Source: Akkermansiaceae bacterium (GTDB lineage Bacteria; Verrucomicrobiota; Verrucomicrobiia; Verrucomicrobiales; DEV007). Taken from it: a DNA stretch of 64,000 nucleotides. Both the position numbers and the translations under genes were made by a program. Of the stretch, positions 52,106 through 60,243 are shown piece after piece. The stretch spans positions 62,001-126,000 of the forward strand of contig JACKQE010000014.1 of the NCBI GenBank assembly GCA_024233005.1, written 5' to 3'. Under the pieces are notes generated by a model. It saw only the letters and a program-made list of their open reading frames with translations. It searched no databases and was not told where the DNA came from. Positions within the stretch are counted from its first letter, which is position 1; each line of letters opens with the position of its first letter.

Positions 52106-53143
52106 TCATTGATTTGCTCCAGCTGCCGGAGCAGGTGTTGCGGGTGCAGCAGCGGCGGGAGGCGTGGCCGGTGCCGCGGGAGGGGTGACAGGCTTGGCGG
52201 GAGCCGTGGCCGGTGCCGCGGGAGGGGTGACAGGCTTGGCGGGAGGCGTGGCCGGTGCCGCGGGAGGGGTGACAGGCTTGGCGGGAGCCGTGGCCGGCGC
52301 CGCAGGAGGGGTGACAGGCTTGGCGGGAGGCGTGGCCGGTGCCGCGGGAGGGGTGGGACTGTCGGGGACGATTTTAACCGGTCCGGTGCCCGGCGCTACT
52401 GATGCGGGTTCCTCTTTTGGCGGAGCCACTCGGGGCACTTCCCGTTGTTTGGCGGTTGCGATGCGTTCAACAACCATGTCGGCATAGGCACCGCCGGCAA
52501 AGCGTTTCATCACAGAATCGTACCGCGCGATGGCATCGGCTTCAGCGACAGCGGCTTCTTCCGGCTTGCCAGCCTTGCTCAAACTCGCCGCTTTGGCCGC
52601 CAACAGGTCGGCGTGGTGAATTTCCACCAAGGGGACCACTTCCGAAGTGGGGTCGGACTTGATGGCTTTTTGGAAAAAATCGGCAGCTTTGTCATGATCC
52701 TCCGCTGCAAAAGCAAGCATTCCCAAGGCATCGTAGCCTTGGGGAAGGCGGGGATGATTTTTGTAACCATCGACAAAAGTCAGCAAGGTGGCTCGGGCGT
52801 CCTCGGTTTTGCCGGTGGTCATGAGAAGTTCGGCCTTGCTAAGCAAAGCATTGCCAGCGGCCAGGCTGCCCGCATGGTTTTTGATCACTTCTTCGTATTT
52901 TTCAACCGTGTTGCTTTGTGCCGCCTTTGAATATGCTTTGCCGGACTCAAGCAGGGCCTCGTTGGTCAGTTGGTTGAAAATGATGGCTCCGCCAAGGATC
53001 CCCAATCCTCCGACGAACCCCAGGATGATCCACTTTTTGTGTCGCTCCAAAGATTCAATCACGCCCGAAGCTTCTGGGGAGGGCCTTTGATCAAGCAGAT
53101 GGGAAACGGGGGTGTTTTGGGGGGTGGGCGCTTTGTGAGCCAT
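52106..53143 (-). CDS. Membrane-anchored TPR protein with proline-rich repeat tail
   Basis: From the ATG at 53143 (MAHKAPTPQNT) the protein has 345 residues. One membrane helix (WIILGFVGGLGILGGAIIF) is followed by TPR-type repeats at about 60-210 (TLLTFVDGYKNHPRLPQGYD, AEDHDKAADFFQKAI), as in YfgM/BamB-partner proteins. The C-terminal 90 residues are a Pro/Ala repeat built of 14-residue units (PPAAPATPPAKPVT and a PPAAPATAPAKPVT variant). This tail could extend through the cell wall. It follows cysK by 78 nt. Confidence 0.82.
   Translation of the reverse strand: MAHKAPTPQNTPVSHLLDQRPSPEASGVIESLERHKKWIILGFVGGLGILGGAIIFNQLTNEALLESGKAYSKAAQSNTVEKYEEVIKNHAGSLAAGNALLSKAELLMTTGKTEDARATLLTFVDGYKNHPRLPQGYDALGMLAFAAEDHDKAADFFQKAIKSDPTSEVVPLVEIHHADLLAAKAASLSKAGKPEEAAVAEADAIARYDSVMKRFAGGAYADMVVERIATAKQREVPRVAPPKEEPASVAPGTGPVKIVPDSPTPPAAPATPPAKPVTPPAAPATAPAKPVTPPAAPATPPAKPVTPPAAPATAPAKPVTPPAAPATPPAAAAPATPAPAAGANQ
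52156..52352 (-). repeat. 42-bp tandem repeats encoding Pro/Ala tail
   Basis: Four full and one partial 42-bp units encode PPAAPATPPAKPVT-like peptides. Units alternate Pro and Ala at position 8, giving an 84-bp higher-order unit, so the array probably grew by duplication of a pair. The number of units may vary among strains. Confidence 0.9.
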
Positions 53144-53220
53144 AAATGGGGAAGCTGGGATACGAATCGTGAGGGCAACGCCGCCGCACGGGACGGCTGA
53201 AAAATGGATCAATAACAGGT

Positions 53221-54210
53221 TCAGGTGGTCAGGGCCGCCCGTGCTTCATCCGCCAGCGCAGTGCTGAGGTAGCGTTCCCCGGTTGAGCAGGCGATCGTGA
53301 CGATCACTTTGCCTTTGTTCTCGGGACGTTTGGCGATTTCCAAAGCTGCCCAGACATTGGCTCCGGTGCTGATGCCTCCGAAGATGCCTTCTTCCTTGGC
53401 CAGGCGCCGAGCCATGGCGAAAGCATCGTCGTTACTTACTTTGATGCATTCCATGATTTGGGGATCGCCCGAACCGGGTGCCTGAAGATGGAGATTGTCT
53501 GGAATGAATCCGGCTCCGGTGCCTTGAATTTTATGTGGTCCCGGTTTGATTTCATCTCCGGCCAGAGTCTGGGAAATCACCGGGGAATCCTGGGGTTCGA
53601 CAACGATGACCTGAACCGAAGGTTTTCGGGCCTTAAGCACTTCAACACAGCCGGTGGCGGTTCCCCCGGTGCCCACCGCTGCCACCACAATGTCGACCGT
53701 TCCCTGGGTGTCCCGCCAGATTTCCTCGGCGGTGGTTTTCCGATGAATGTCCGGGTTCGCGGGATTTTGGAACTGTTGGGGAATCCAGGAATGAGGGGTG
53801 TTGGCAGCGATCTCTTCAGCCTTTGCGATGGCGCCTTTCATTCCTTTGGCTCCTTCCGTCAGGACCAATTCAGCTCCGAGCATGGCCAGAAGCGTGCGCC
53901 GCTCGACGCTCATGGTTTCGGGCATGGTCAGAATCAAGCGGTAGCCTTTCGCGGCACAGACAAAGGCCAAGGCAATCCCGGTGTTTCCGCTGGTCGGTTC
54001 AATGATGACGGTGTCTTTCGTAAGGATACCGCGCTGCTCGGCGTCCTCCACCATAGCCATTCCGATTCGATCTTTGACACTCCCCAGAGGATTGAAAAAT
54101 TCGCATTTGACGGCAACTGTGGCGTCAATTCCCGCAGAAACCCGATTCAGGCGCACCAGAGGGGTGTTGCCGACGGTTTCAATAATATTGTTGTAAATCT
54201 TTCCGTGCAT
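53221..54210 (-). CDS. cysK: Cysteine synthase A (O-acetylserine sulfhydrylase)
   Basis: The 329-residue PLP enzyme makes cysteine from O-acetylserine and sulfide. The PLP Lys lies in FFNPLGSVKDRIGMAM, PTSGNTGIALAF binds the substrate carboxylate, VGTGGTATG binds the phosphate, and GISTGANVWAAL is conserved. The length is standard. No CysE or sulfate-assimilation gene is in the window. Divergent from the pterin dehydratase gene. Confidence 0.97.
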   Translation of the reverse strand: MHGKIYNNIIETVGNTPLVRLNRVSAGIDATVAVKCEFFNPLGSVKDRIGMAMVEDAEQRGILTKDTVIIEPTSGNTGIALAFVCAAKGYRLILTMPETMSVERRTLLAMLGAELVLTEGAKGMKGAIAKAEEIAANTPHSWIPQQFQNPANPDIHRKTTAEEIWRDTQGTVDIVVAAVGTGGTATGCVEVLKARKPSVQVIVVEPQDSPVISQTLAGDEIKPGPHKIQGTGAGFIPDNLHLQAPGSGDPQIMECIKVSNDDAFAMARRLAKEEGIFGGISTGANVWAALEIAKRPENKGKVIVTIACSTGERYLSTALADEARAALTT

Positions 54211-54399
54211 GTTTCAGGAGGGCTGATATACCAGAGAATAATTGCCAATTACCCGAAACCGAATAGGCCACGATGTCGCCGGATGCAAAGCGATTTTGGC
54301 CTTTTTGGAGCAAAATCAAGCCGTGAGACAAAACTTGTGACTTGCGCGGAACGAATCCCTCTCCTAAAGCATCAACAAATCCCCCAAAATACCCAGACT

Positions 54400-54684
54400 A
54401 TGTCCGATTTGCTTGCGCCAGACGAACTCGCCCCTTACATGAAAAAAGTCCCCGAGTGGGAAGTGGAGGGCAATGCAATCACCAGAACCATCGAATTCGA
54501 TGAGTTCATGGAAGGTATCGATTTTGTGGACGGGGTCGCCGAGATCGCCGAGGAAATCCAACATCATCCGGAAATCGATATCCGCTGGTGCACCGTGACG
54601 CTGCGTCTCACCACCCATGATCAGGGCGGCCTCACGCAGGCTGATTTCGATTTGGCCCAGCGGATCGACAATCTTCTTGATTGA
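54400..54684 (+). CDS. phhB: Pterin-4a-carbinolamine dehydratase
   Basis: The 94-residue protein, from ATG at 54400, is the full length of the family. AEEIQHHPEIDIRWCTVTLRL has the EIQHHPxI signature with the active-site His pair, and LTTHDQGGLTQADFDLAQRI the C-terminal helix. It dehydrates 4a-hydroxytetrahydrobiopterin after aromatic amino-acid hydroxylation. No hydroxylase gene is nearby. An alternate longer frame starts at 53458 and is a shadow of cysK. Confidence 0.95.
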   Translation: MSDLLAPDELAPYMKKVPEWEVEGNAITRTIEFDEFMEGIDFVDGVAEIAEEIQHHPEIDIRWCTVTLRLTTHDQGGLTQADFDLAQRIDNLLD

Positions 54685-54711
54685 ACCATCCCTCCATGGG
54701 ACGTGGGGAGC

Positions 54712-55695
54712 TCATGGTTTGACCAGGGATTCTGTTGCCAGAAGGGCCTTCAGGCGAGTGCTGTAAATGGTCGGATCGCTGACCGTCCCGCTGGTAGGAA
54801 GTGGGCGACCGACCAAAATGCCCATGTGGTATTTGAATTTGTTGAGATATTCCGATAGGGAGTCATCGATCACGACTTTGTGGTAGTGCGTTGAGGCATG
54901 CATGAAGCGGAGCACTCCATCAGAGGTTCGGACCGCCAGACCCACATGGGAGCAGAATCCTCCTTGTTGGTTGGTGACGATCGCAATGATGTCCCCATTC
55001 TGGAGTTTTGATTCCAGACTTTTTACGGCCGATTTTGGAATGTAATTGACCGGCAGATTGGAAAGCTCCTTTTCCAAAGCCGCCATTGGGGGCCTCAATG
55101 AGGGGGTTTCGCGCAGGTAGCGGTAACTTTTCCACAGAACGGTCATTTCCTGGAGCTTGCGTCCTTTGACACGTTTGGTGGAGCCCAGTTCACCGGTGAC
55201 ATTGGCGATCGTTCCGCGCGCTGAGTTGTCAAAAAACCATTCTGCCAGGTAATGCAGGCGTTCCAGATAACTGCCGGTGCATTTCCCTCCGCGGTAGCGC
55301 GTCAGTAGGATTTGGTTGAGCAAATCCTGCGGTTGATAGTCCGGCCCTCCAGACTCCAGCATCCGGGCCAGTCCGAGTGAGATTTCAAAGAAGCTCCAGC
55401 AATCCAAGCCCTCCAAGTTTGCGGAAGGAGACTCAATGTGGTCGTCGATTTCCAGGGTGAACCCCTTGTAAGGAGTCCCCCTCAATTCCTTGGCGCAGGC
55501 AATCAAACGCTCTCCGATGGGCTTCTCACGCCAGTTTTCCTTCCGTGCCTTTTCGACAATGGCTTGGAATTTTTTTTCACCCTTGAAGGTCGTGCCAAGG
55601 GGGAGCGGGTAGCCCGACTCTCCGCCAAAAAGCAGCCCGGTGAACAGGGTCACCCCCATCACGCAAAGCAAATACCATGGGGAGAGCTGTTTCAT
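54712..55695 (-). CDS. DUF1460 amidase-like secreted protein (NlpC/P60-related)
   Basis: The 327-residue protein has a signal peptide (LLCVMGVTLFTGLLFG). GLDCWSFFEISLGLAR holds the catalytic Cys, and GFCSHVGLAVRTSDG followed by MHAST the His. KVVIDDSLSEYL and GILVGRPL fit the DUF1460 family, which folds like NlpC/P60 and cleaves N-acetylmuramoyl-L-alanine amide bonds. It probably remodels peptidoglycan. The GYF protein gene ends 12 nt upstream on the same strand. Confidence 0.9.
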   Translation of the reverse strand: MKQLSPWYLLCVMGVTLFTGLLFGGESGYPLPLGTTFKGEKKFQAIVEKARKENWREKPIGERLIACAKELRGTPYKGFTLEIDDHIESPSANLEGLDCWSFFEISLGLARMLESGGPDYQPQDLLNQILLTRYRGGKCTGSYLERLHYLAEWFFDNSARGTIANVTGELGSTKRVKGRKLQEMTVLWKSYRYLRETPSLRPPMAALEKELSNLPVNYIPKSAVKSLESKLQNGDIIAIVTNQQGGFCSHVGLAVRTSDGVLRFMHASTHYHKVVIDDSLSEYLNKFKYHMGILVGRPLPTSGTVSDPTIYSTRLKALLATESLVKP

Positions 55696-55707
55696 CGAGG
55701 ACTGCGC

Positions 55708-56283
55708 TCAGTGACTGTTGGCGGCTCCGACGACTCCCGCAATCAGCATGATGATAAAGAACAAGGCGTAGAGCCCGAGCATCACCAACAGGAAAATACC
55801 CCGTGTTTTGTAGGCGGACCCCAGCTTTTCCATGGCTTCCGTGAATCGGGCTGTGTCACCGGTGGTTTGAGCGGCTTGGGCCAGCTCGACCGATTTCAGC
55901 AAGGCCAGCGACGCCAGTAGCAAAGGGATCCCGATGAGGAGAAGGCAATAAGGGACCGCGGCGATCAGGGTCAGGATGGCTTCAAATTTGATCCACCCTT
56001 TGTTTTTCAGGAAAGCAGCGATGGCCTGATCCTCGCTCCCTTGCCCCAATTGGCCTGAGTAAGGGGTGGCGTAAGGATTTAAAGAAAGATCGGGGGACGC
56101 GTTCGGCGAATTTTGACCCCCGAAGAGCTCTGGTCTGACCTGCCCCAGGGGTTTCCAATCTGACATGGATTCGTTCCACACCAAAGTTGCCTGATTGAGG
56201 AGGTTTGACTGAACCATGGAGTCAGTCTGGGCGTCATCAAATGGCACCTGGTTGCGGGAGGCATCAGCATAAAACCATTGCAT
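55708..56283 (-). CDS. GYF-domain membrane protein (GYF_2/DUF4339)
   Basis: The 191-residue protein starts with a GYF_2 domain (MQWFYADASRNQVPF to LVWNESMSDWKPL) that may bind proline-rich peptides. Two membrane segments follow (FEAILTLIAAVPYCLLLIGI, GIFLLVMLGLYALFFIIMLI). The charged middle could be cytoplasmic. The protein with the Pro/Ala tail is an attractive partner in principle, but there is no evidence for that. It lies 12 nt before the DUF1460 gene in the same transcript. Confidence 0.8.
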   Translation of the reverse strand: MQWFYADASRNQVPFDDAQTDSMVQSNLLNQATLVWNESMSDWKPLGQVRPELFGGQNSPNASPDLSLNPYATPYSGQLGQGSEDQAIAAFLKNKGWIKFEAILTLIAAVPYCLLLIGIPLLLASLALLKSVELAQAAQTTGDTARFTEAMEKLGSAYKTRGIFLLVMLGLYALFFIIMLIAGVVGAANSH

Positions 56284-56501
56284 CGTGGGAGTTGTGTGGG
56301 TTGGTTGGTGGAAATCCGACGTTCCGGAGATCTCTCCGGCCAGTCTACTGCCTTTGTTGACCGGAAATCTGAAGTGTTCTTTCCAGAATGACCAGAGAAA
56401 AATGTCACATAAAGGGGAATCTTAGGCAATCAAAATGGGAAGAAAGTAAATTCCCTCCCAGCGTCCTCTGTAACAGATTGGATTCTTCAAATCATCCTCC
56501 A

Positions 56502-57095
56502 ATGTCCGCCGCCCACAAAGCGCCCGAATTTTCGATAGTTGTCGAAGCCTCCATGGATGAACCGCTCGATCCCACCGACCCGGTGCAGTTTTCCCAGTTG
56601 GTGAGGCTGCACCATCGCGAGTTGCTGGTTTATGCAAGGGCTTTGTGTCGGGACGAGCATACTGCCCGGGACATCGTCCAAGATTCATTTGTGGTGGCCT
56701 ATGACAAAGTGCGGGCTTTTGATGTGACCCGAGATTTCGGCGCCTGGATGCGGGGCATCGTCCGGAACAAATGGCGGGAATGGGTCCGGTCAAACCGCTT
56801 TGTGGAACTGCCCGATGTGGAGTTGGCCAGCATCGACCGTGACGTTGCCCATTGGCAGGAATCCCACCTCCAAGGCCGTGGACTGGTTTTCGAGGCCCTG
56901 GCCCTGTGCAAGTCGCTTTTGCCTGAGCGTCTTCGTCAAGCCATTGATGCCTTTTATTACCGCGAGGATCGGGGGGACGAAGCCGCCGAGCAACTGGGGG
57001 TGGCTCCCTCCGCTTTGCGGAAACGGTTGCAGCGGGCCCGCGAACTTTTGAGGGATTGCGTCGAACGAAAAATGGCTCCTCCGGCCAACCCATGA
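56502..57095 (+). CDS. ECF-type RNA polymerase sigma factor
   Basis: From ATG at 56502 (MSAAHKAPEF) the protein has 197 residues, or 180 from a later ATG at 56553. Region 2 has LVRLHHRELLVYARALCRDE, DIVQDSFVVAYDKV and FGAWMRGIVRNKWREWVRS. Region 4 has DEAAEQLGVAPSALRKRLQRAREL, a HTH. Next gene is 30 nt later and is a membrane protein with YfbK-like parts. The pair probably forms a sigma/anti-sigma unit. Confidence 0.93.
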   Translation: MSAAHKAPEFSIVVEASMDEPLDPTDPVQFSQLVRLHHRELLVYARALCRDEHTARDIVQDSFVVAYDKVRAFDVTRDFGAWMRGIVRNKWREWVRSNRFVELPDVELASIDRDVAHWQESHLQGRGLVFEALALCKSLLPERLRQAIDAFYYREDRGDEAAEQLGVAPSALRKRLQRARELLRDCVERKMAPPANP

Positions 57096-57125
57096 TTTTT
57101 GAAGTTTCTCCTACCTGCCACCACC

Positions 57126-58460
57126 ATGAACCAGTCAAAAGACGTGTCTCCCCAATCGCCCAATCGATTGCTGGAGGCATTGATTGAAGAAGATGCCCGA
57201 CTTGGCAAAAGAGATGATGCCCTGCTTCTGGCAGCGATCGACTTGGCCATTCATCGGCGTCATCCTTCTTATCCAGTGGTTCTTTCCAGATGGCAAAAAA
57301 ACCGGTCCTGGCTTCTGTCGGCCGCCGCTGTTCTGGTGATTTCGGCTGTTTCCATCTGGGGACTGCGGGTGGCAGTCTTTTCCCATTCCTCAGTGAGGGA
57401 CTCCGGTCTGATTGTTAGCCTTCTGCCCGGCGAAGTCCTCCCACAGACTGCCGGAGGCGGGGCTTCGTTGCCTCGGTTGCCGAAGCGCACGGGGGATCCC
57501 CGATTGGCGCTGGAGCCGATCGGTCCCGAGAACATCCGCCTGCCCATTCCAAAGATGGAGTCGGGGAAATCTTCGGTGAATGCCCCTGAATGGATTGCCG
57601 GCGATCCATCGTTCGGCAAGCACCAGACAATGGTCGAGCAGCCCGAAGTCACTTCGCTGGCGGGATCGTCGAGTCCCCTCGCTCCAGACCTTTGGCTTTC
57701 GCCCGCCCAAAAAGCGGACGCCATGTTTCCCTTGCAAGCCGAGACCGGTTCCTGGGATCGCTTGGCCAATCACCTGCTTTCTGGAGCCCCGCTGGCACCA
57801 AGCACGGTCCACGCGGATGAGTTGGTGAATGCCATGACCTATGCGTTTCCTTCTCCGGAACCCTCGGAAGCCTTTTCGATCACCGCTGAAATCGCCTCCT
57901 GTCCTTGGGAGGAAAATCATCGATTGCTCATGGTCGGGATTCGCGGACAGAATGACTCCTCCCATGTGCCGGGGGATCTGACGATCCGGATTCGTTTCGA
58001 CGCTGGCAAAGTTGCCCGCTACCGCATGATCGGTCAGACCGTTGCCAATTCCGATGAAATTCAGGACTTGGCTCGGAAGGGAGGGGCTGTGCGTCGGCAA
58101 ATGGTGGCGCTGTATGAGTTCGCCGGGGTCGAAGCTTCCTCCTTCCAATTGCCCGACGGTGAACAGGCTGTGGCCACGGTGCTCCTGGATTACCCCTTGC
58201 CGGGAAATCCGGCTGGGAGGGCCGCTATTTCTGTGCCGGTCAATGACAATGGCATTTCCTGGACTCAATCGAGCTCCGATTTTCGGACGGCCGGATCAGC
58301 AGCCTGGCTGGCAGCCTTTGTCAGAGGCGATCGCGAGTCGCGTGTTCCCGCGGCGCGGGAAAGACTTTCGGATTTGTCCCGGGGATTGAGCAAGTCAGCA
58401 AACCTTCCGCGGCTTGTTCAACTTGAAAAAATGGTGGCAAAAGTCATCGCTTTGCCCTAA
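57126..58460 (+). CDS. Membrane protein with YfbK-like N and C parts but no vWA domain
   Basis: The 444-residue protein, from ATG at 57126, has a short N-terminal cytoplasmic segment, one membrane helix (LLSAAAVLVISAVSIWGL) and a long low-complexity linker. Residues 207-274 match the YfbK N-terminal region (ADELVNAMTYAFPSPEPSEA, AEIASCPWEENHRLLMVGI). Residues 282 onward match the DUF3520 C-terminal region (IRIRFDAGKVARYRMIG, RRQMVALYEFAG). In YfbK-type proteins a vWA domain of about 170-190 residues lies between these; here only about ten residues do. It follows a sigma gene, so a role as anti-sigma is plausible. Assignment from memory of the family. Confidence 0.7.
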   Translation: MNQSKDVSPQSPNRLLEALIEEDARLGKRDDALLLAAIDLAIHRRHPSYPVVLSRWQKNRSWLLSAAAVLVISAVSIWGLRVAVFSHSSVRDSGLIVSLLPGEVLPQTAGGGASLPRLPKRTGDPRLALEPIGPENIRLPIPKMESGKSSVNAPEWIAGDPSFGKHQTMVEQPEVTSLAGSSSPLAPDLWLSPAQKADAMFPLQAETGSWDRLANHLLSGAPLAPSTVHADELVNAMTYAFPSPEPSEAFSITAEIASCPWEENHRLLMVGIRGQNDSSHVPGDLTIRIRFDAGKVARYRMIGQTVANSDEIQDLARKGGAVRRQMVALYEFAGVEASSFQLPDGEQAVATVLLDYPLPGNPAGRAAISVPVNDNGISWTQSSSDFRTAGSAAWLAAFVRGDRESRVPAARERLSDLSRGLSKSANLPRLVQLEKMVAKVIALP

Positions 58461-58630
58461 AGGAAATCCGACCCCGGCCAGCGTGCCCAAGTCTCTCCTT
58501 TGGATGTAAGGGAGAGCTTCTCCTTGATTTTACCGCAGTTTCCTGCAAGCGGGATTGATGAAATGGAGTATGGTGTCCGCTCCTTGCGTCGGGTCCAAGT
58601 GGCTCCGGCGCCTTCTTCTCCAGACATAAT

Positions 58631-60241
58631 ATGCTCACTATTAAGAAACTTGCCAAATCCTACGGAGGACAGGCGCTCTTCACTGATGCCAATATCCAAG
58701 TGAATGGAGGAGATCGGGTGGCTTTGGTGGGTCAAAACGGCTCCGGCAAATCGACCATTTTCAATATCATCCTCAAGCGCGAGGAACAAGATGCTGGAAC
58801 CGTGCAGCGTGATGAATGGACGACTTTGGGCTATCTTCCCCAGCAAAGTGAAGCGGTGGGCGACGAGACGGTGTTGGATGTCGCCACGGGCAGGGCAGGG
58901 GAATTGGAAGCCCTCTCGGCCCGGTTGGGTCTGCTGGAAGAAGAAGGTCGTTACGATGACCCGGAATATTTCGAAACGCAGGCCAAATACGATGTCCTGT
59001 CGGATCCGGCGTTGGAGGCCAAGGCCAAAAAGATGCTCCGAGGGCTTGGATATAAAGAGGCGGACTTTGACCGCCCGGTTCGTGAAATGAGCGGCGGTTG
59101 GATCATGCGGGCTCACTTGGCGAGATTGCTGGCCATGGAGCCCGACTTGCTCATGCTCGACGAGCCCACCAACCACCTTGATTTGCAAGCCCTCCTGTGG
59201 TTTCAGGAATACCTCAAGAACTACTCTGGTGCGATCCTTCTCATCTCCCATGATCGCGAGTTCATGGATTATTTCATCAACAAGGTATATAACATTGAGC
59301 ACCAGAAGGTGACCTTTTACAAAGGCAACTACAGTTCCTTCCTTGTCCAGCAGGAAGAGAACTTCCACCGGCAGATGGCGGCTTACAAAAACCAGCAGAA
59401 AGAAATCAAGGCGCTCCAGGATTTTGCGAACCGCTTTCTTTCGGTGGCGTCCAAAGCTTCCCAGGCTCAAAGCAAGCTCCGGCAAATTGAGAAAATGGAG
59501 TTGATCGAGAAGCCGATGCTTCCGAAAAAGCCCTTTCGGTTTCAACTTCCCCAGCCTGTCCGTTCGGGGCAGCGCGTCATTTCCCTGGAAAATATCCACA
59601 TGGCGTATGGAGATCTCACTGTCTATCAAGGGGTTGATCTCATCGTGGAGCGGGGAGAACGGACCGCGCTGGTCGGACCCAACGGATCCGGCAAATCCAC
59701 GCTCCTGAAAATTCTGGCGGGAGTTCTCGAATTCCAAAAAGGCACCCGTGACTTGGGTCACAATGCCCGGATCGGCTATTTCAGCCAGCATCGTTCGGAG
59801 ACTCTGGACCCGGAGAAAACGGTTCTCGAGGAAGTTTTTGCCGCCGCTCCCGAAATCAAGGAGGAGCTGGCCCGGGGAATTCTGGGAACGTTCCTGTTCC
59901 GCAAAGAAAGTGTCTTCAAGAAAACGGCGGTGCTCAGTGGAGGGGAAAAAAGCCGGCTCAACCTGGTCAAGTTCCTCGTGGATCCGCCGAATCTCCTTCT
60001 AATGGATGAACCCACGACCCACTTGGACATTCTCAGCGTGGAATCGCTCATCCTCGCTCTCGAGAAATACGAAGGAACGCTCGTCTTCATTTCCCATGAT
60101 GTTCATTTCATCCGGAAACTCTCGACGAAGGTGCTTCACATCACCAATGGCCGGATCAACTCGTATCCCGGAGGGTACGACTATTATCTGGAAAAAACCG
60201 GCGGATTGCTCAACGAGCGAGAGGCCATCACGGCGGGCTGA
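58631..60241 (+). CDS. ABC-F family ATPase
   Basis: The 536-residue protein has two ABC cassettes, Walker A VGQNGSGKSTIF and VGPNGSGKSTLL, signature loops EMSGGW and VLSGGEKSRLN, and Walker B DLLMLDEPTNHLD and NLLLMDEPTTHLD. The linker between them (YKNQQKEIKALQDFANRFLS) is the P-site tRNA-interaction motif of ABC-F proteins. There are no membrane segments, so it acts on the ribosome. It resembles Uup/YbiT-type housekeeping members; resistance cannot be excluded. Its stop is 2 nt from the convergent ggt stop. Confidence 0.94.
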   Translation: MLTIKKLAKSYGGQALFTDANIQVNGGDRVALVGQNGSGKSTIFNIILKREEQDAGTVQRDEWTTLGYLPQQSEAVGDETVLDVATGRAGELEALSARLGLLEEEGRYDDPEYFETQAKYDVLSDPALEAKAKKMLRGLGYKEADFDRPVREMSGGWIMRAHLARLLAMEPDLLMLDEPTNHLDLQALLWFQEYLKNYSGAILLISHDREFMDYFINKVYNIEHQKVTFYKGNYSSFLVQQEENFHRQMAAYKNQQKEIKALQDFANRFLSVASKASQAQSKLRQIEKMELIEKPMLPKKPFRFQLPQPVRSGQRVISLENIHMAYGDLTVYQGVDLIVERGERTALVGPNGSGKSTLLKILAGVLEFQKGTRDLGHNARIGYFSQHRSETLDPEKTVLEEVFAAAPEIKEELARGILGTFLFRKESVFKKTAVLSGGEKSRLNLVKFLVDPPNLLLMDEPTTHLDILSVESLILALEKYEGTLVFISHDVHFIRKLSTKVLHITNGRINSYPGGYDYYLEKTGGLLNEREAITAG

Positions 60242-60243
60242 AG

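Noticed and set aside
52150..52352. Regular repeats that might be CRISPR-like
   Set aside because: The units are directly adjacent with no spacers and encode an in-frame Pro/Ala peptide; this is a coding minisatellite.
53458..54399. Extended N-terminus for the pterin dehydratase
   Set aside because: The upstream part is antisense to cysK; the ATG at 54400 gives the exact family length.
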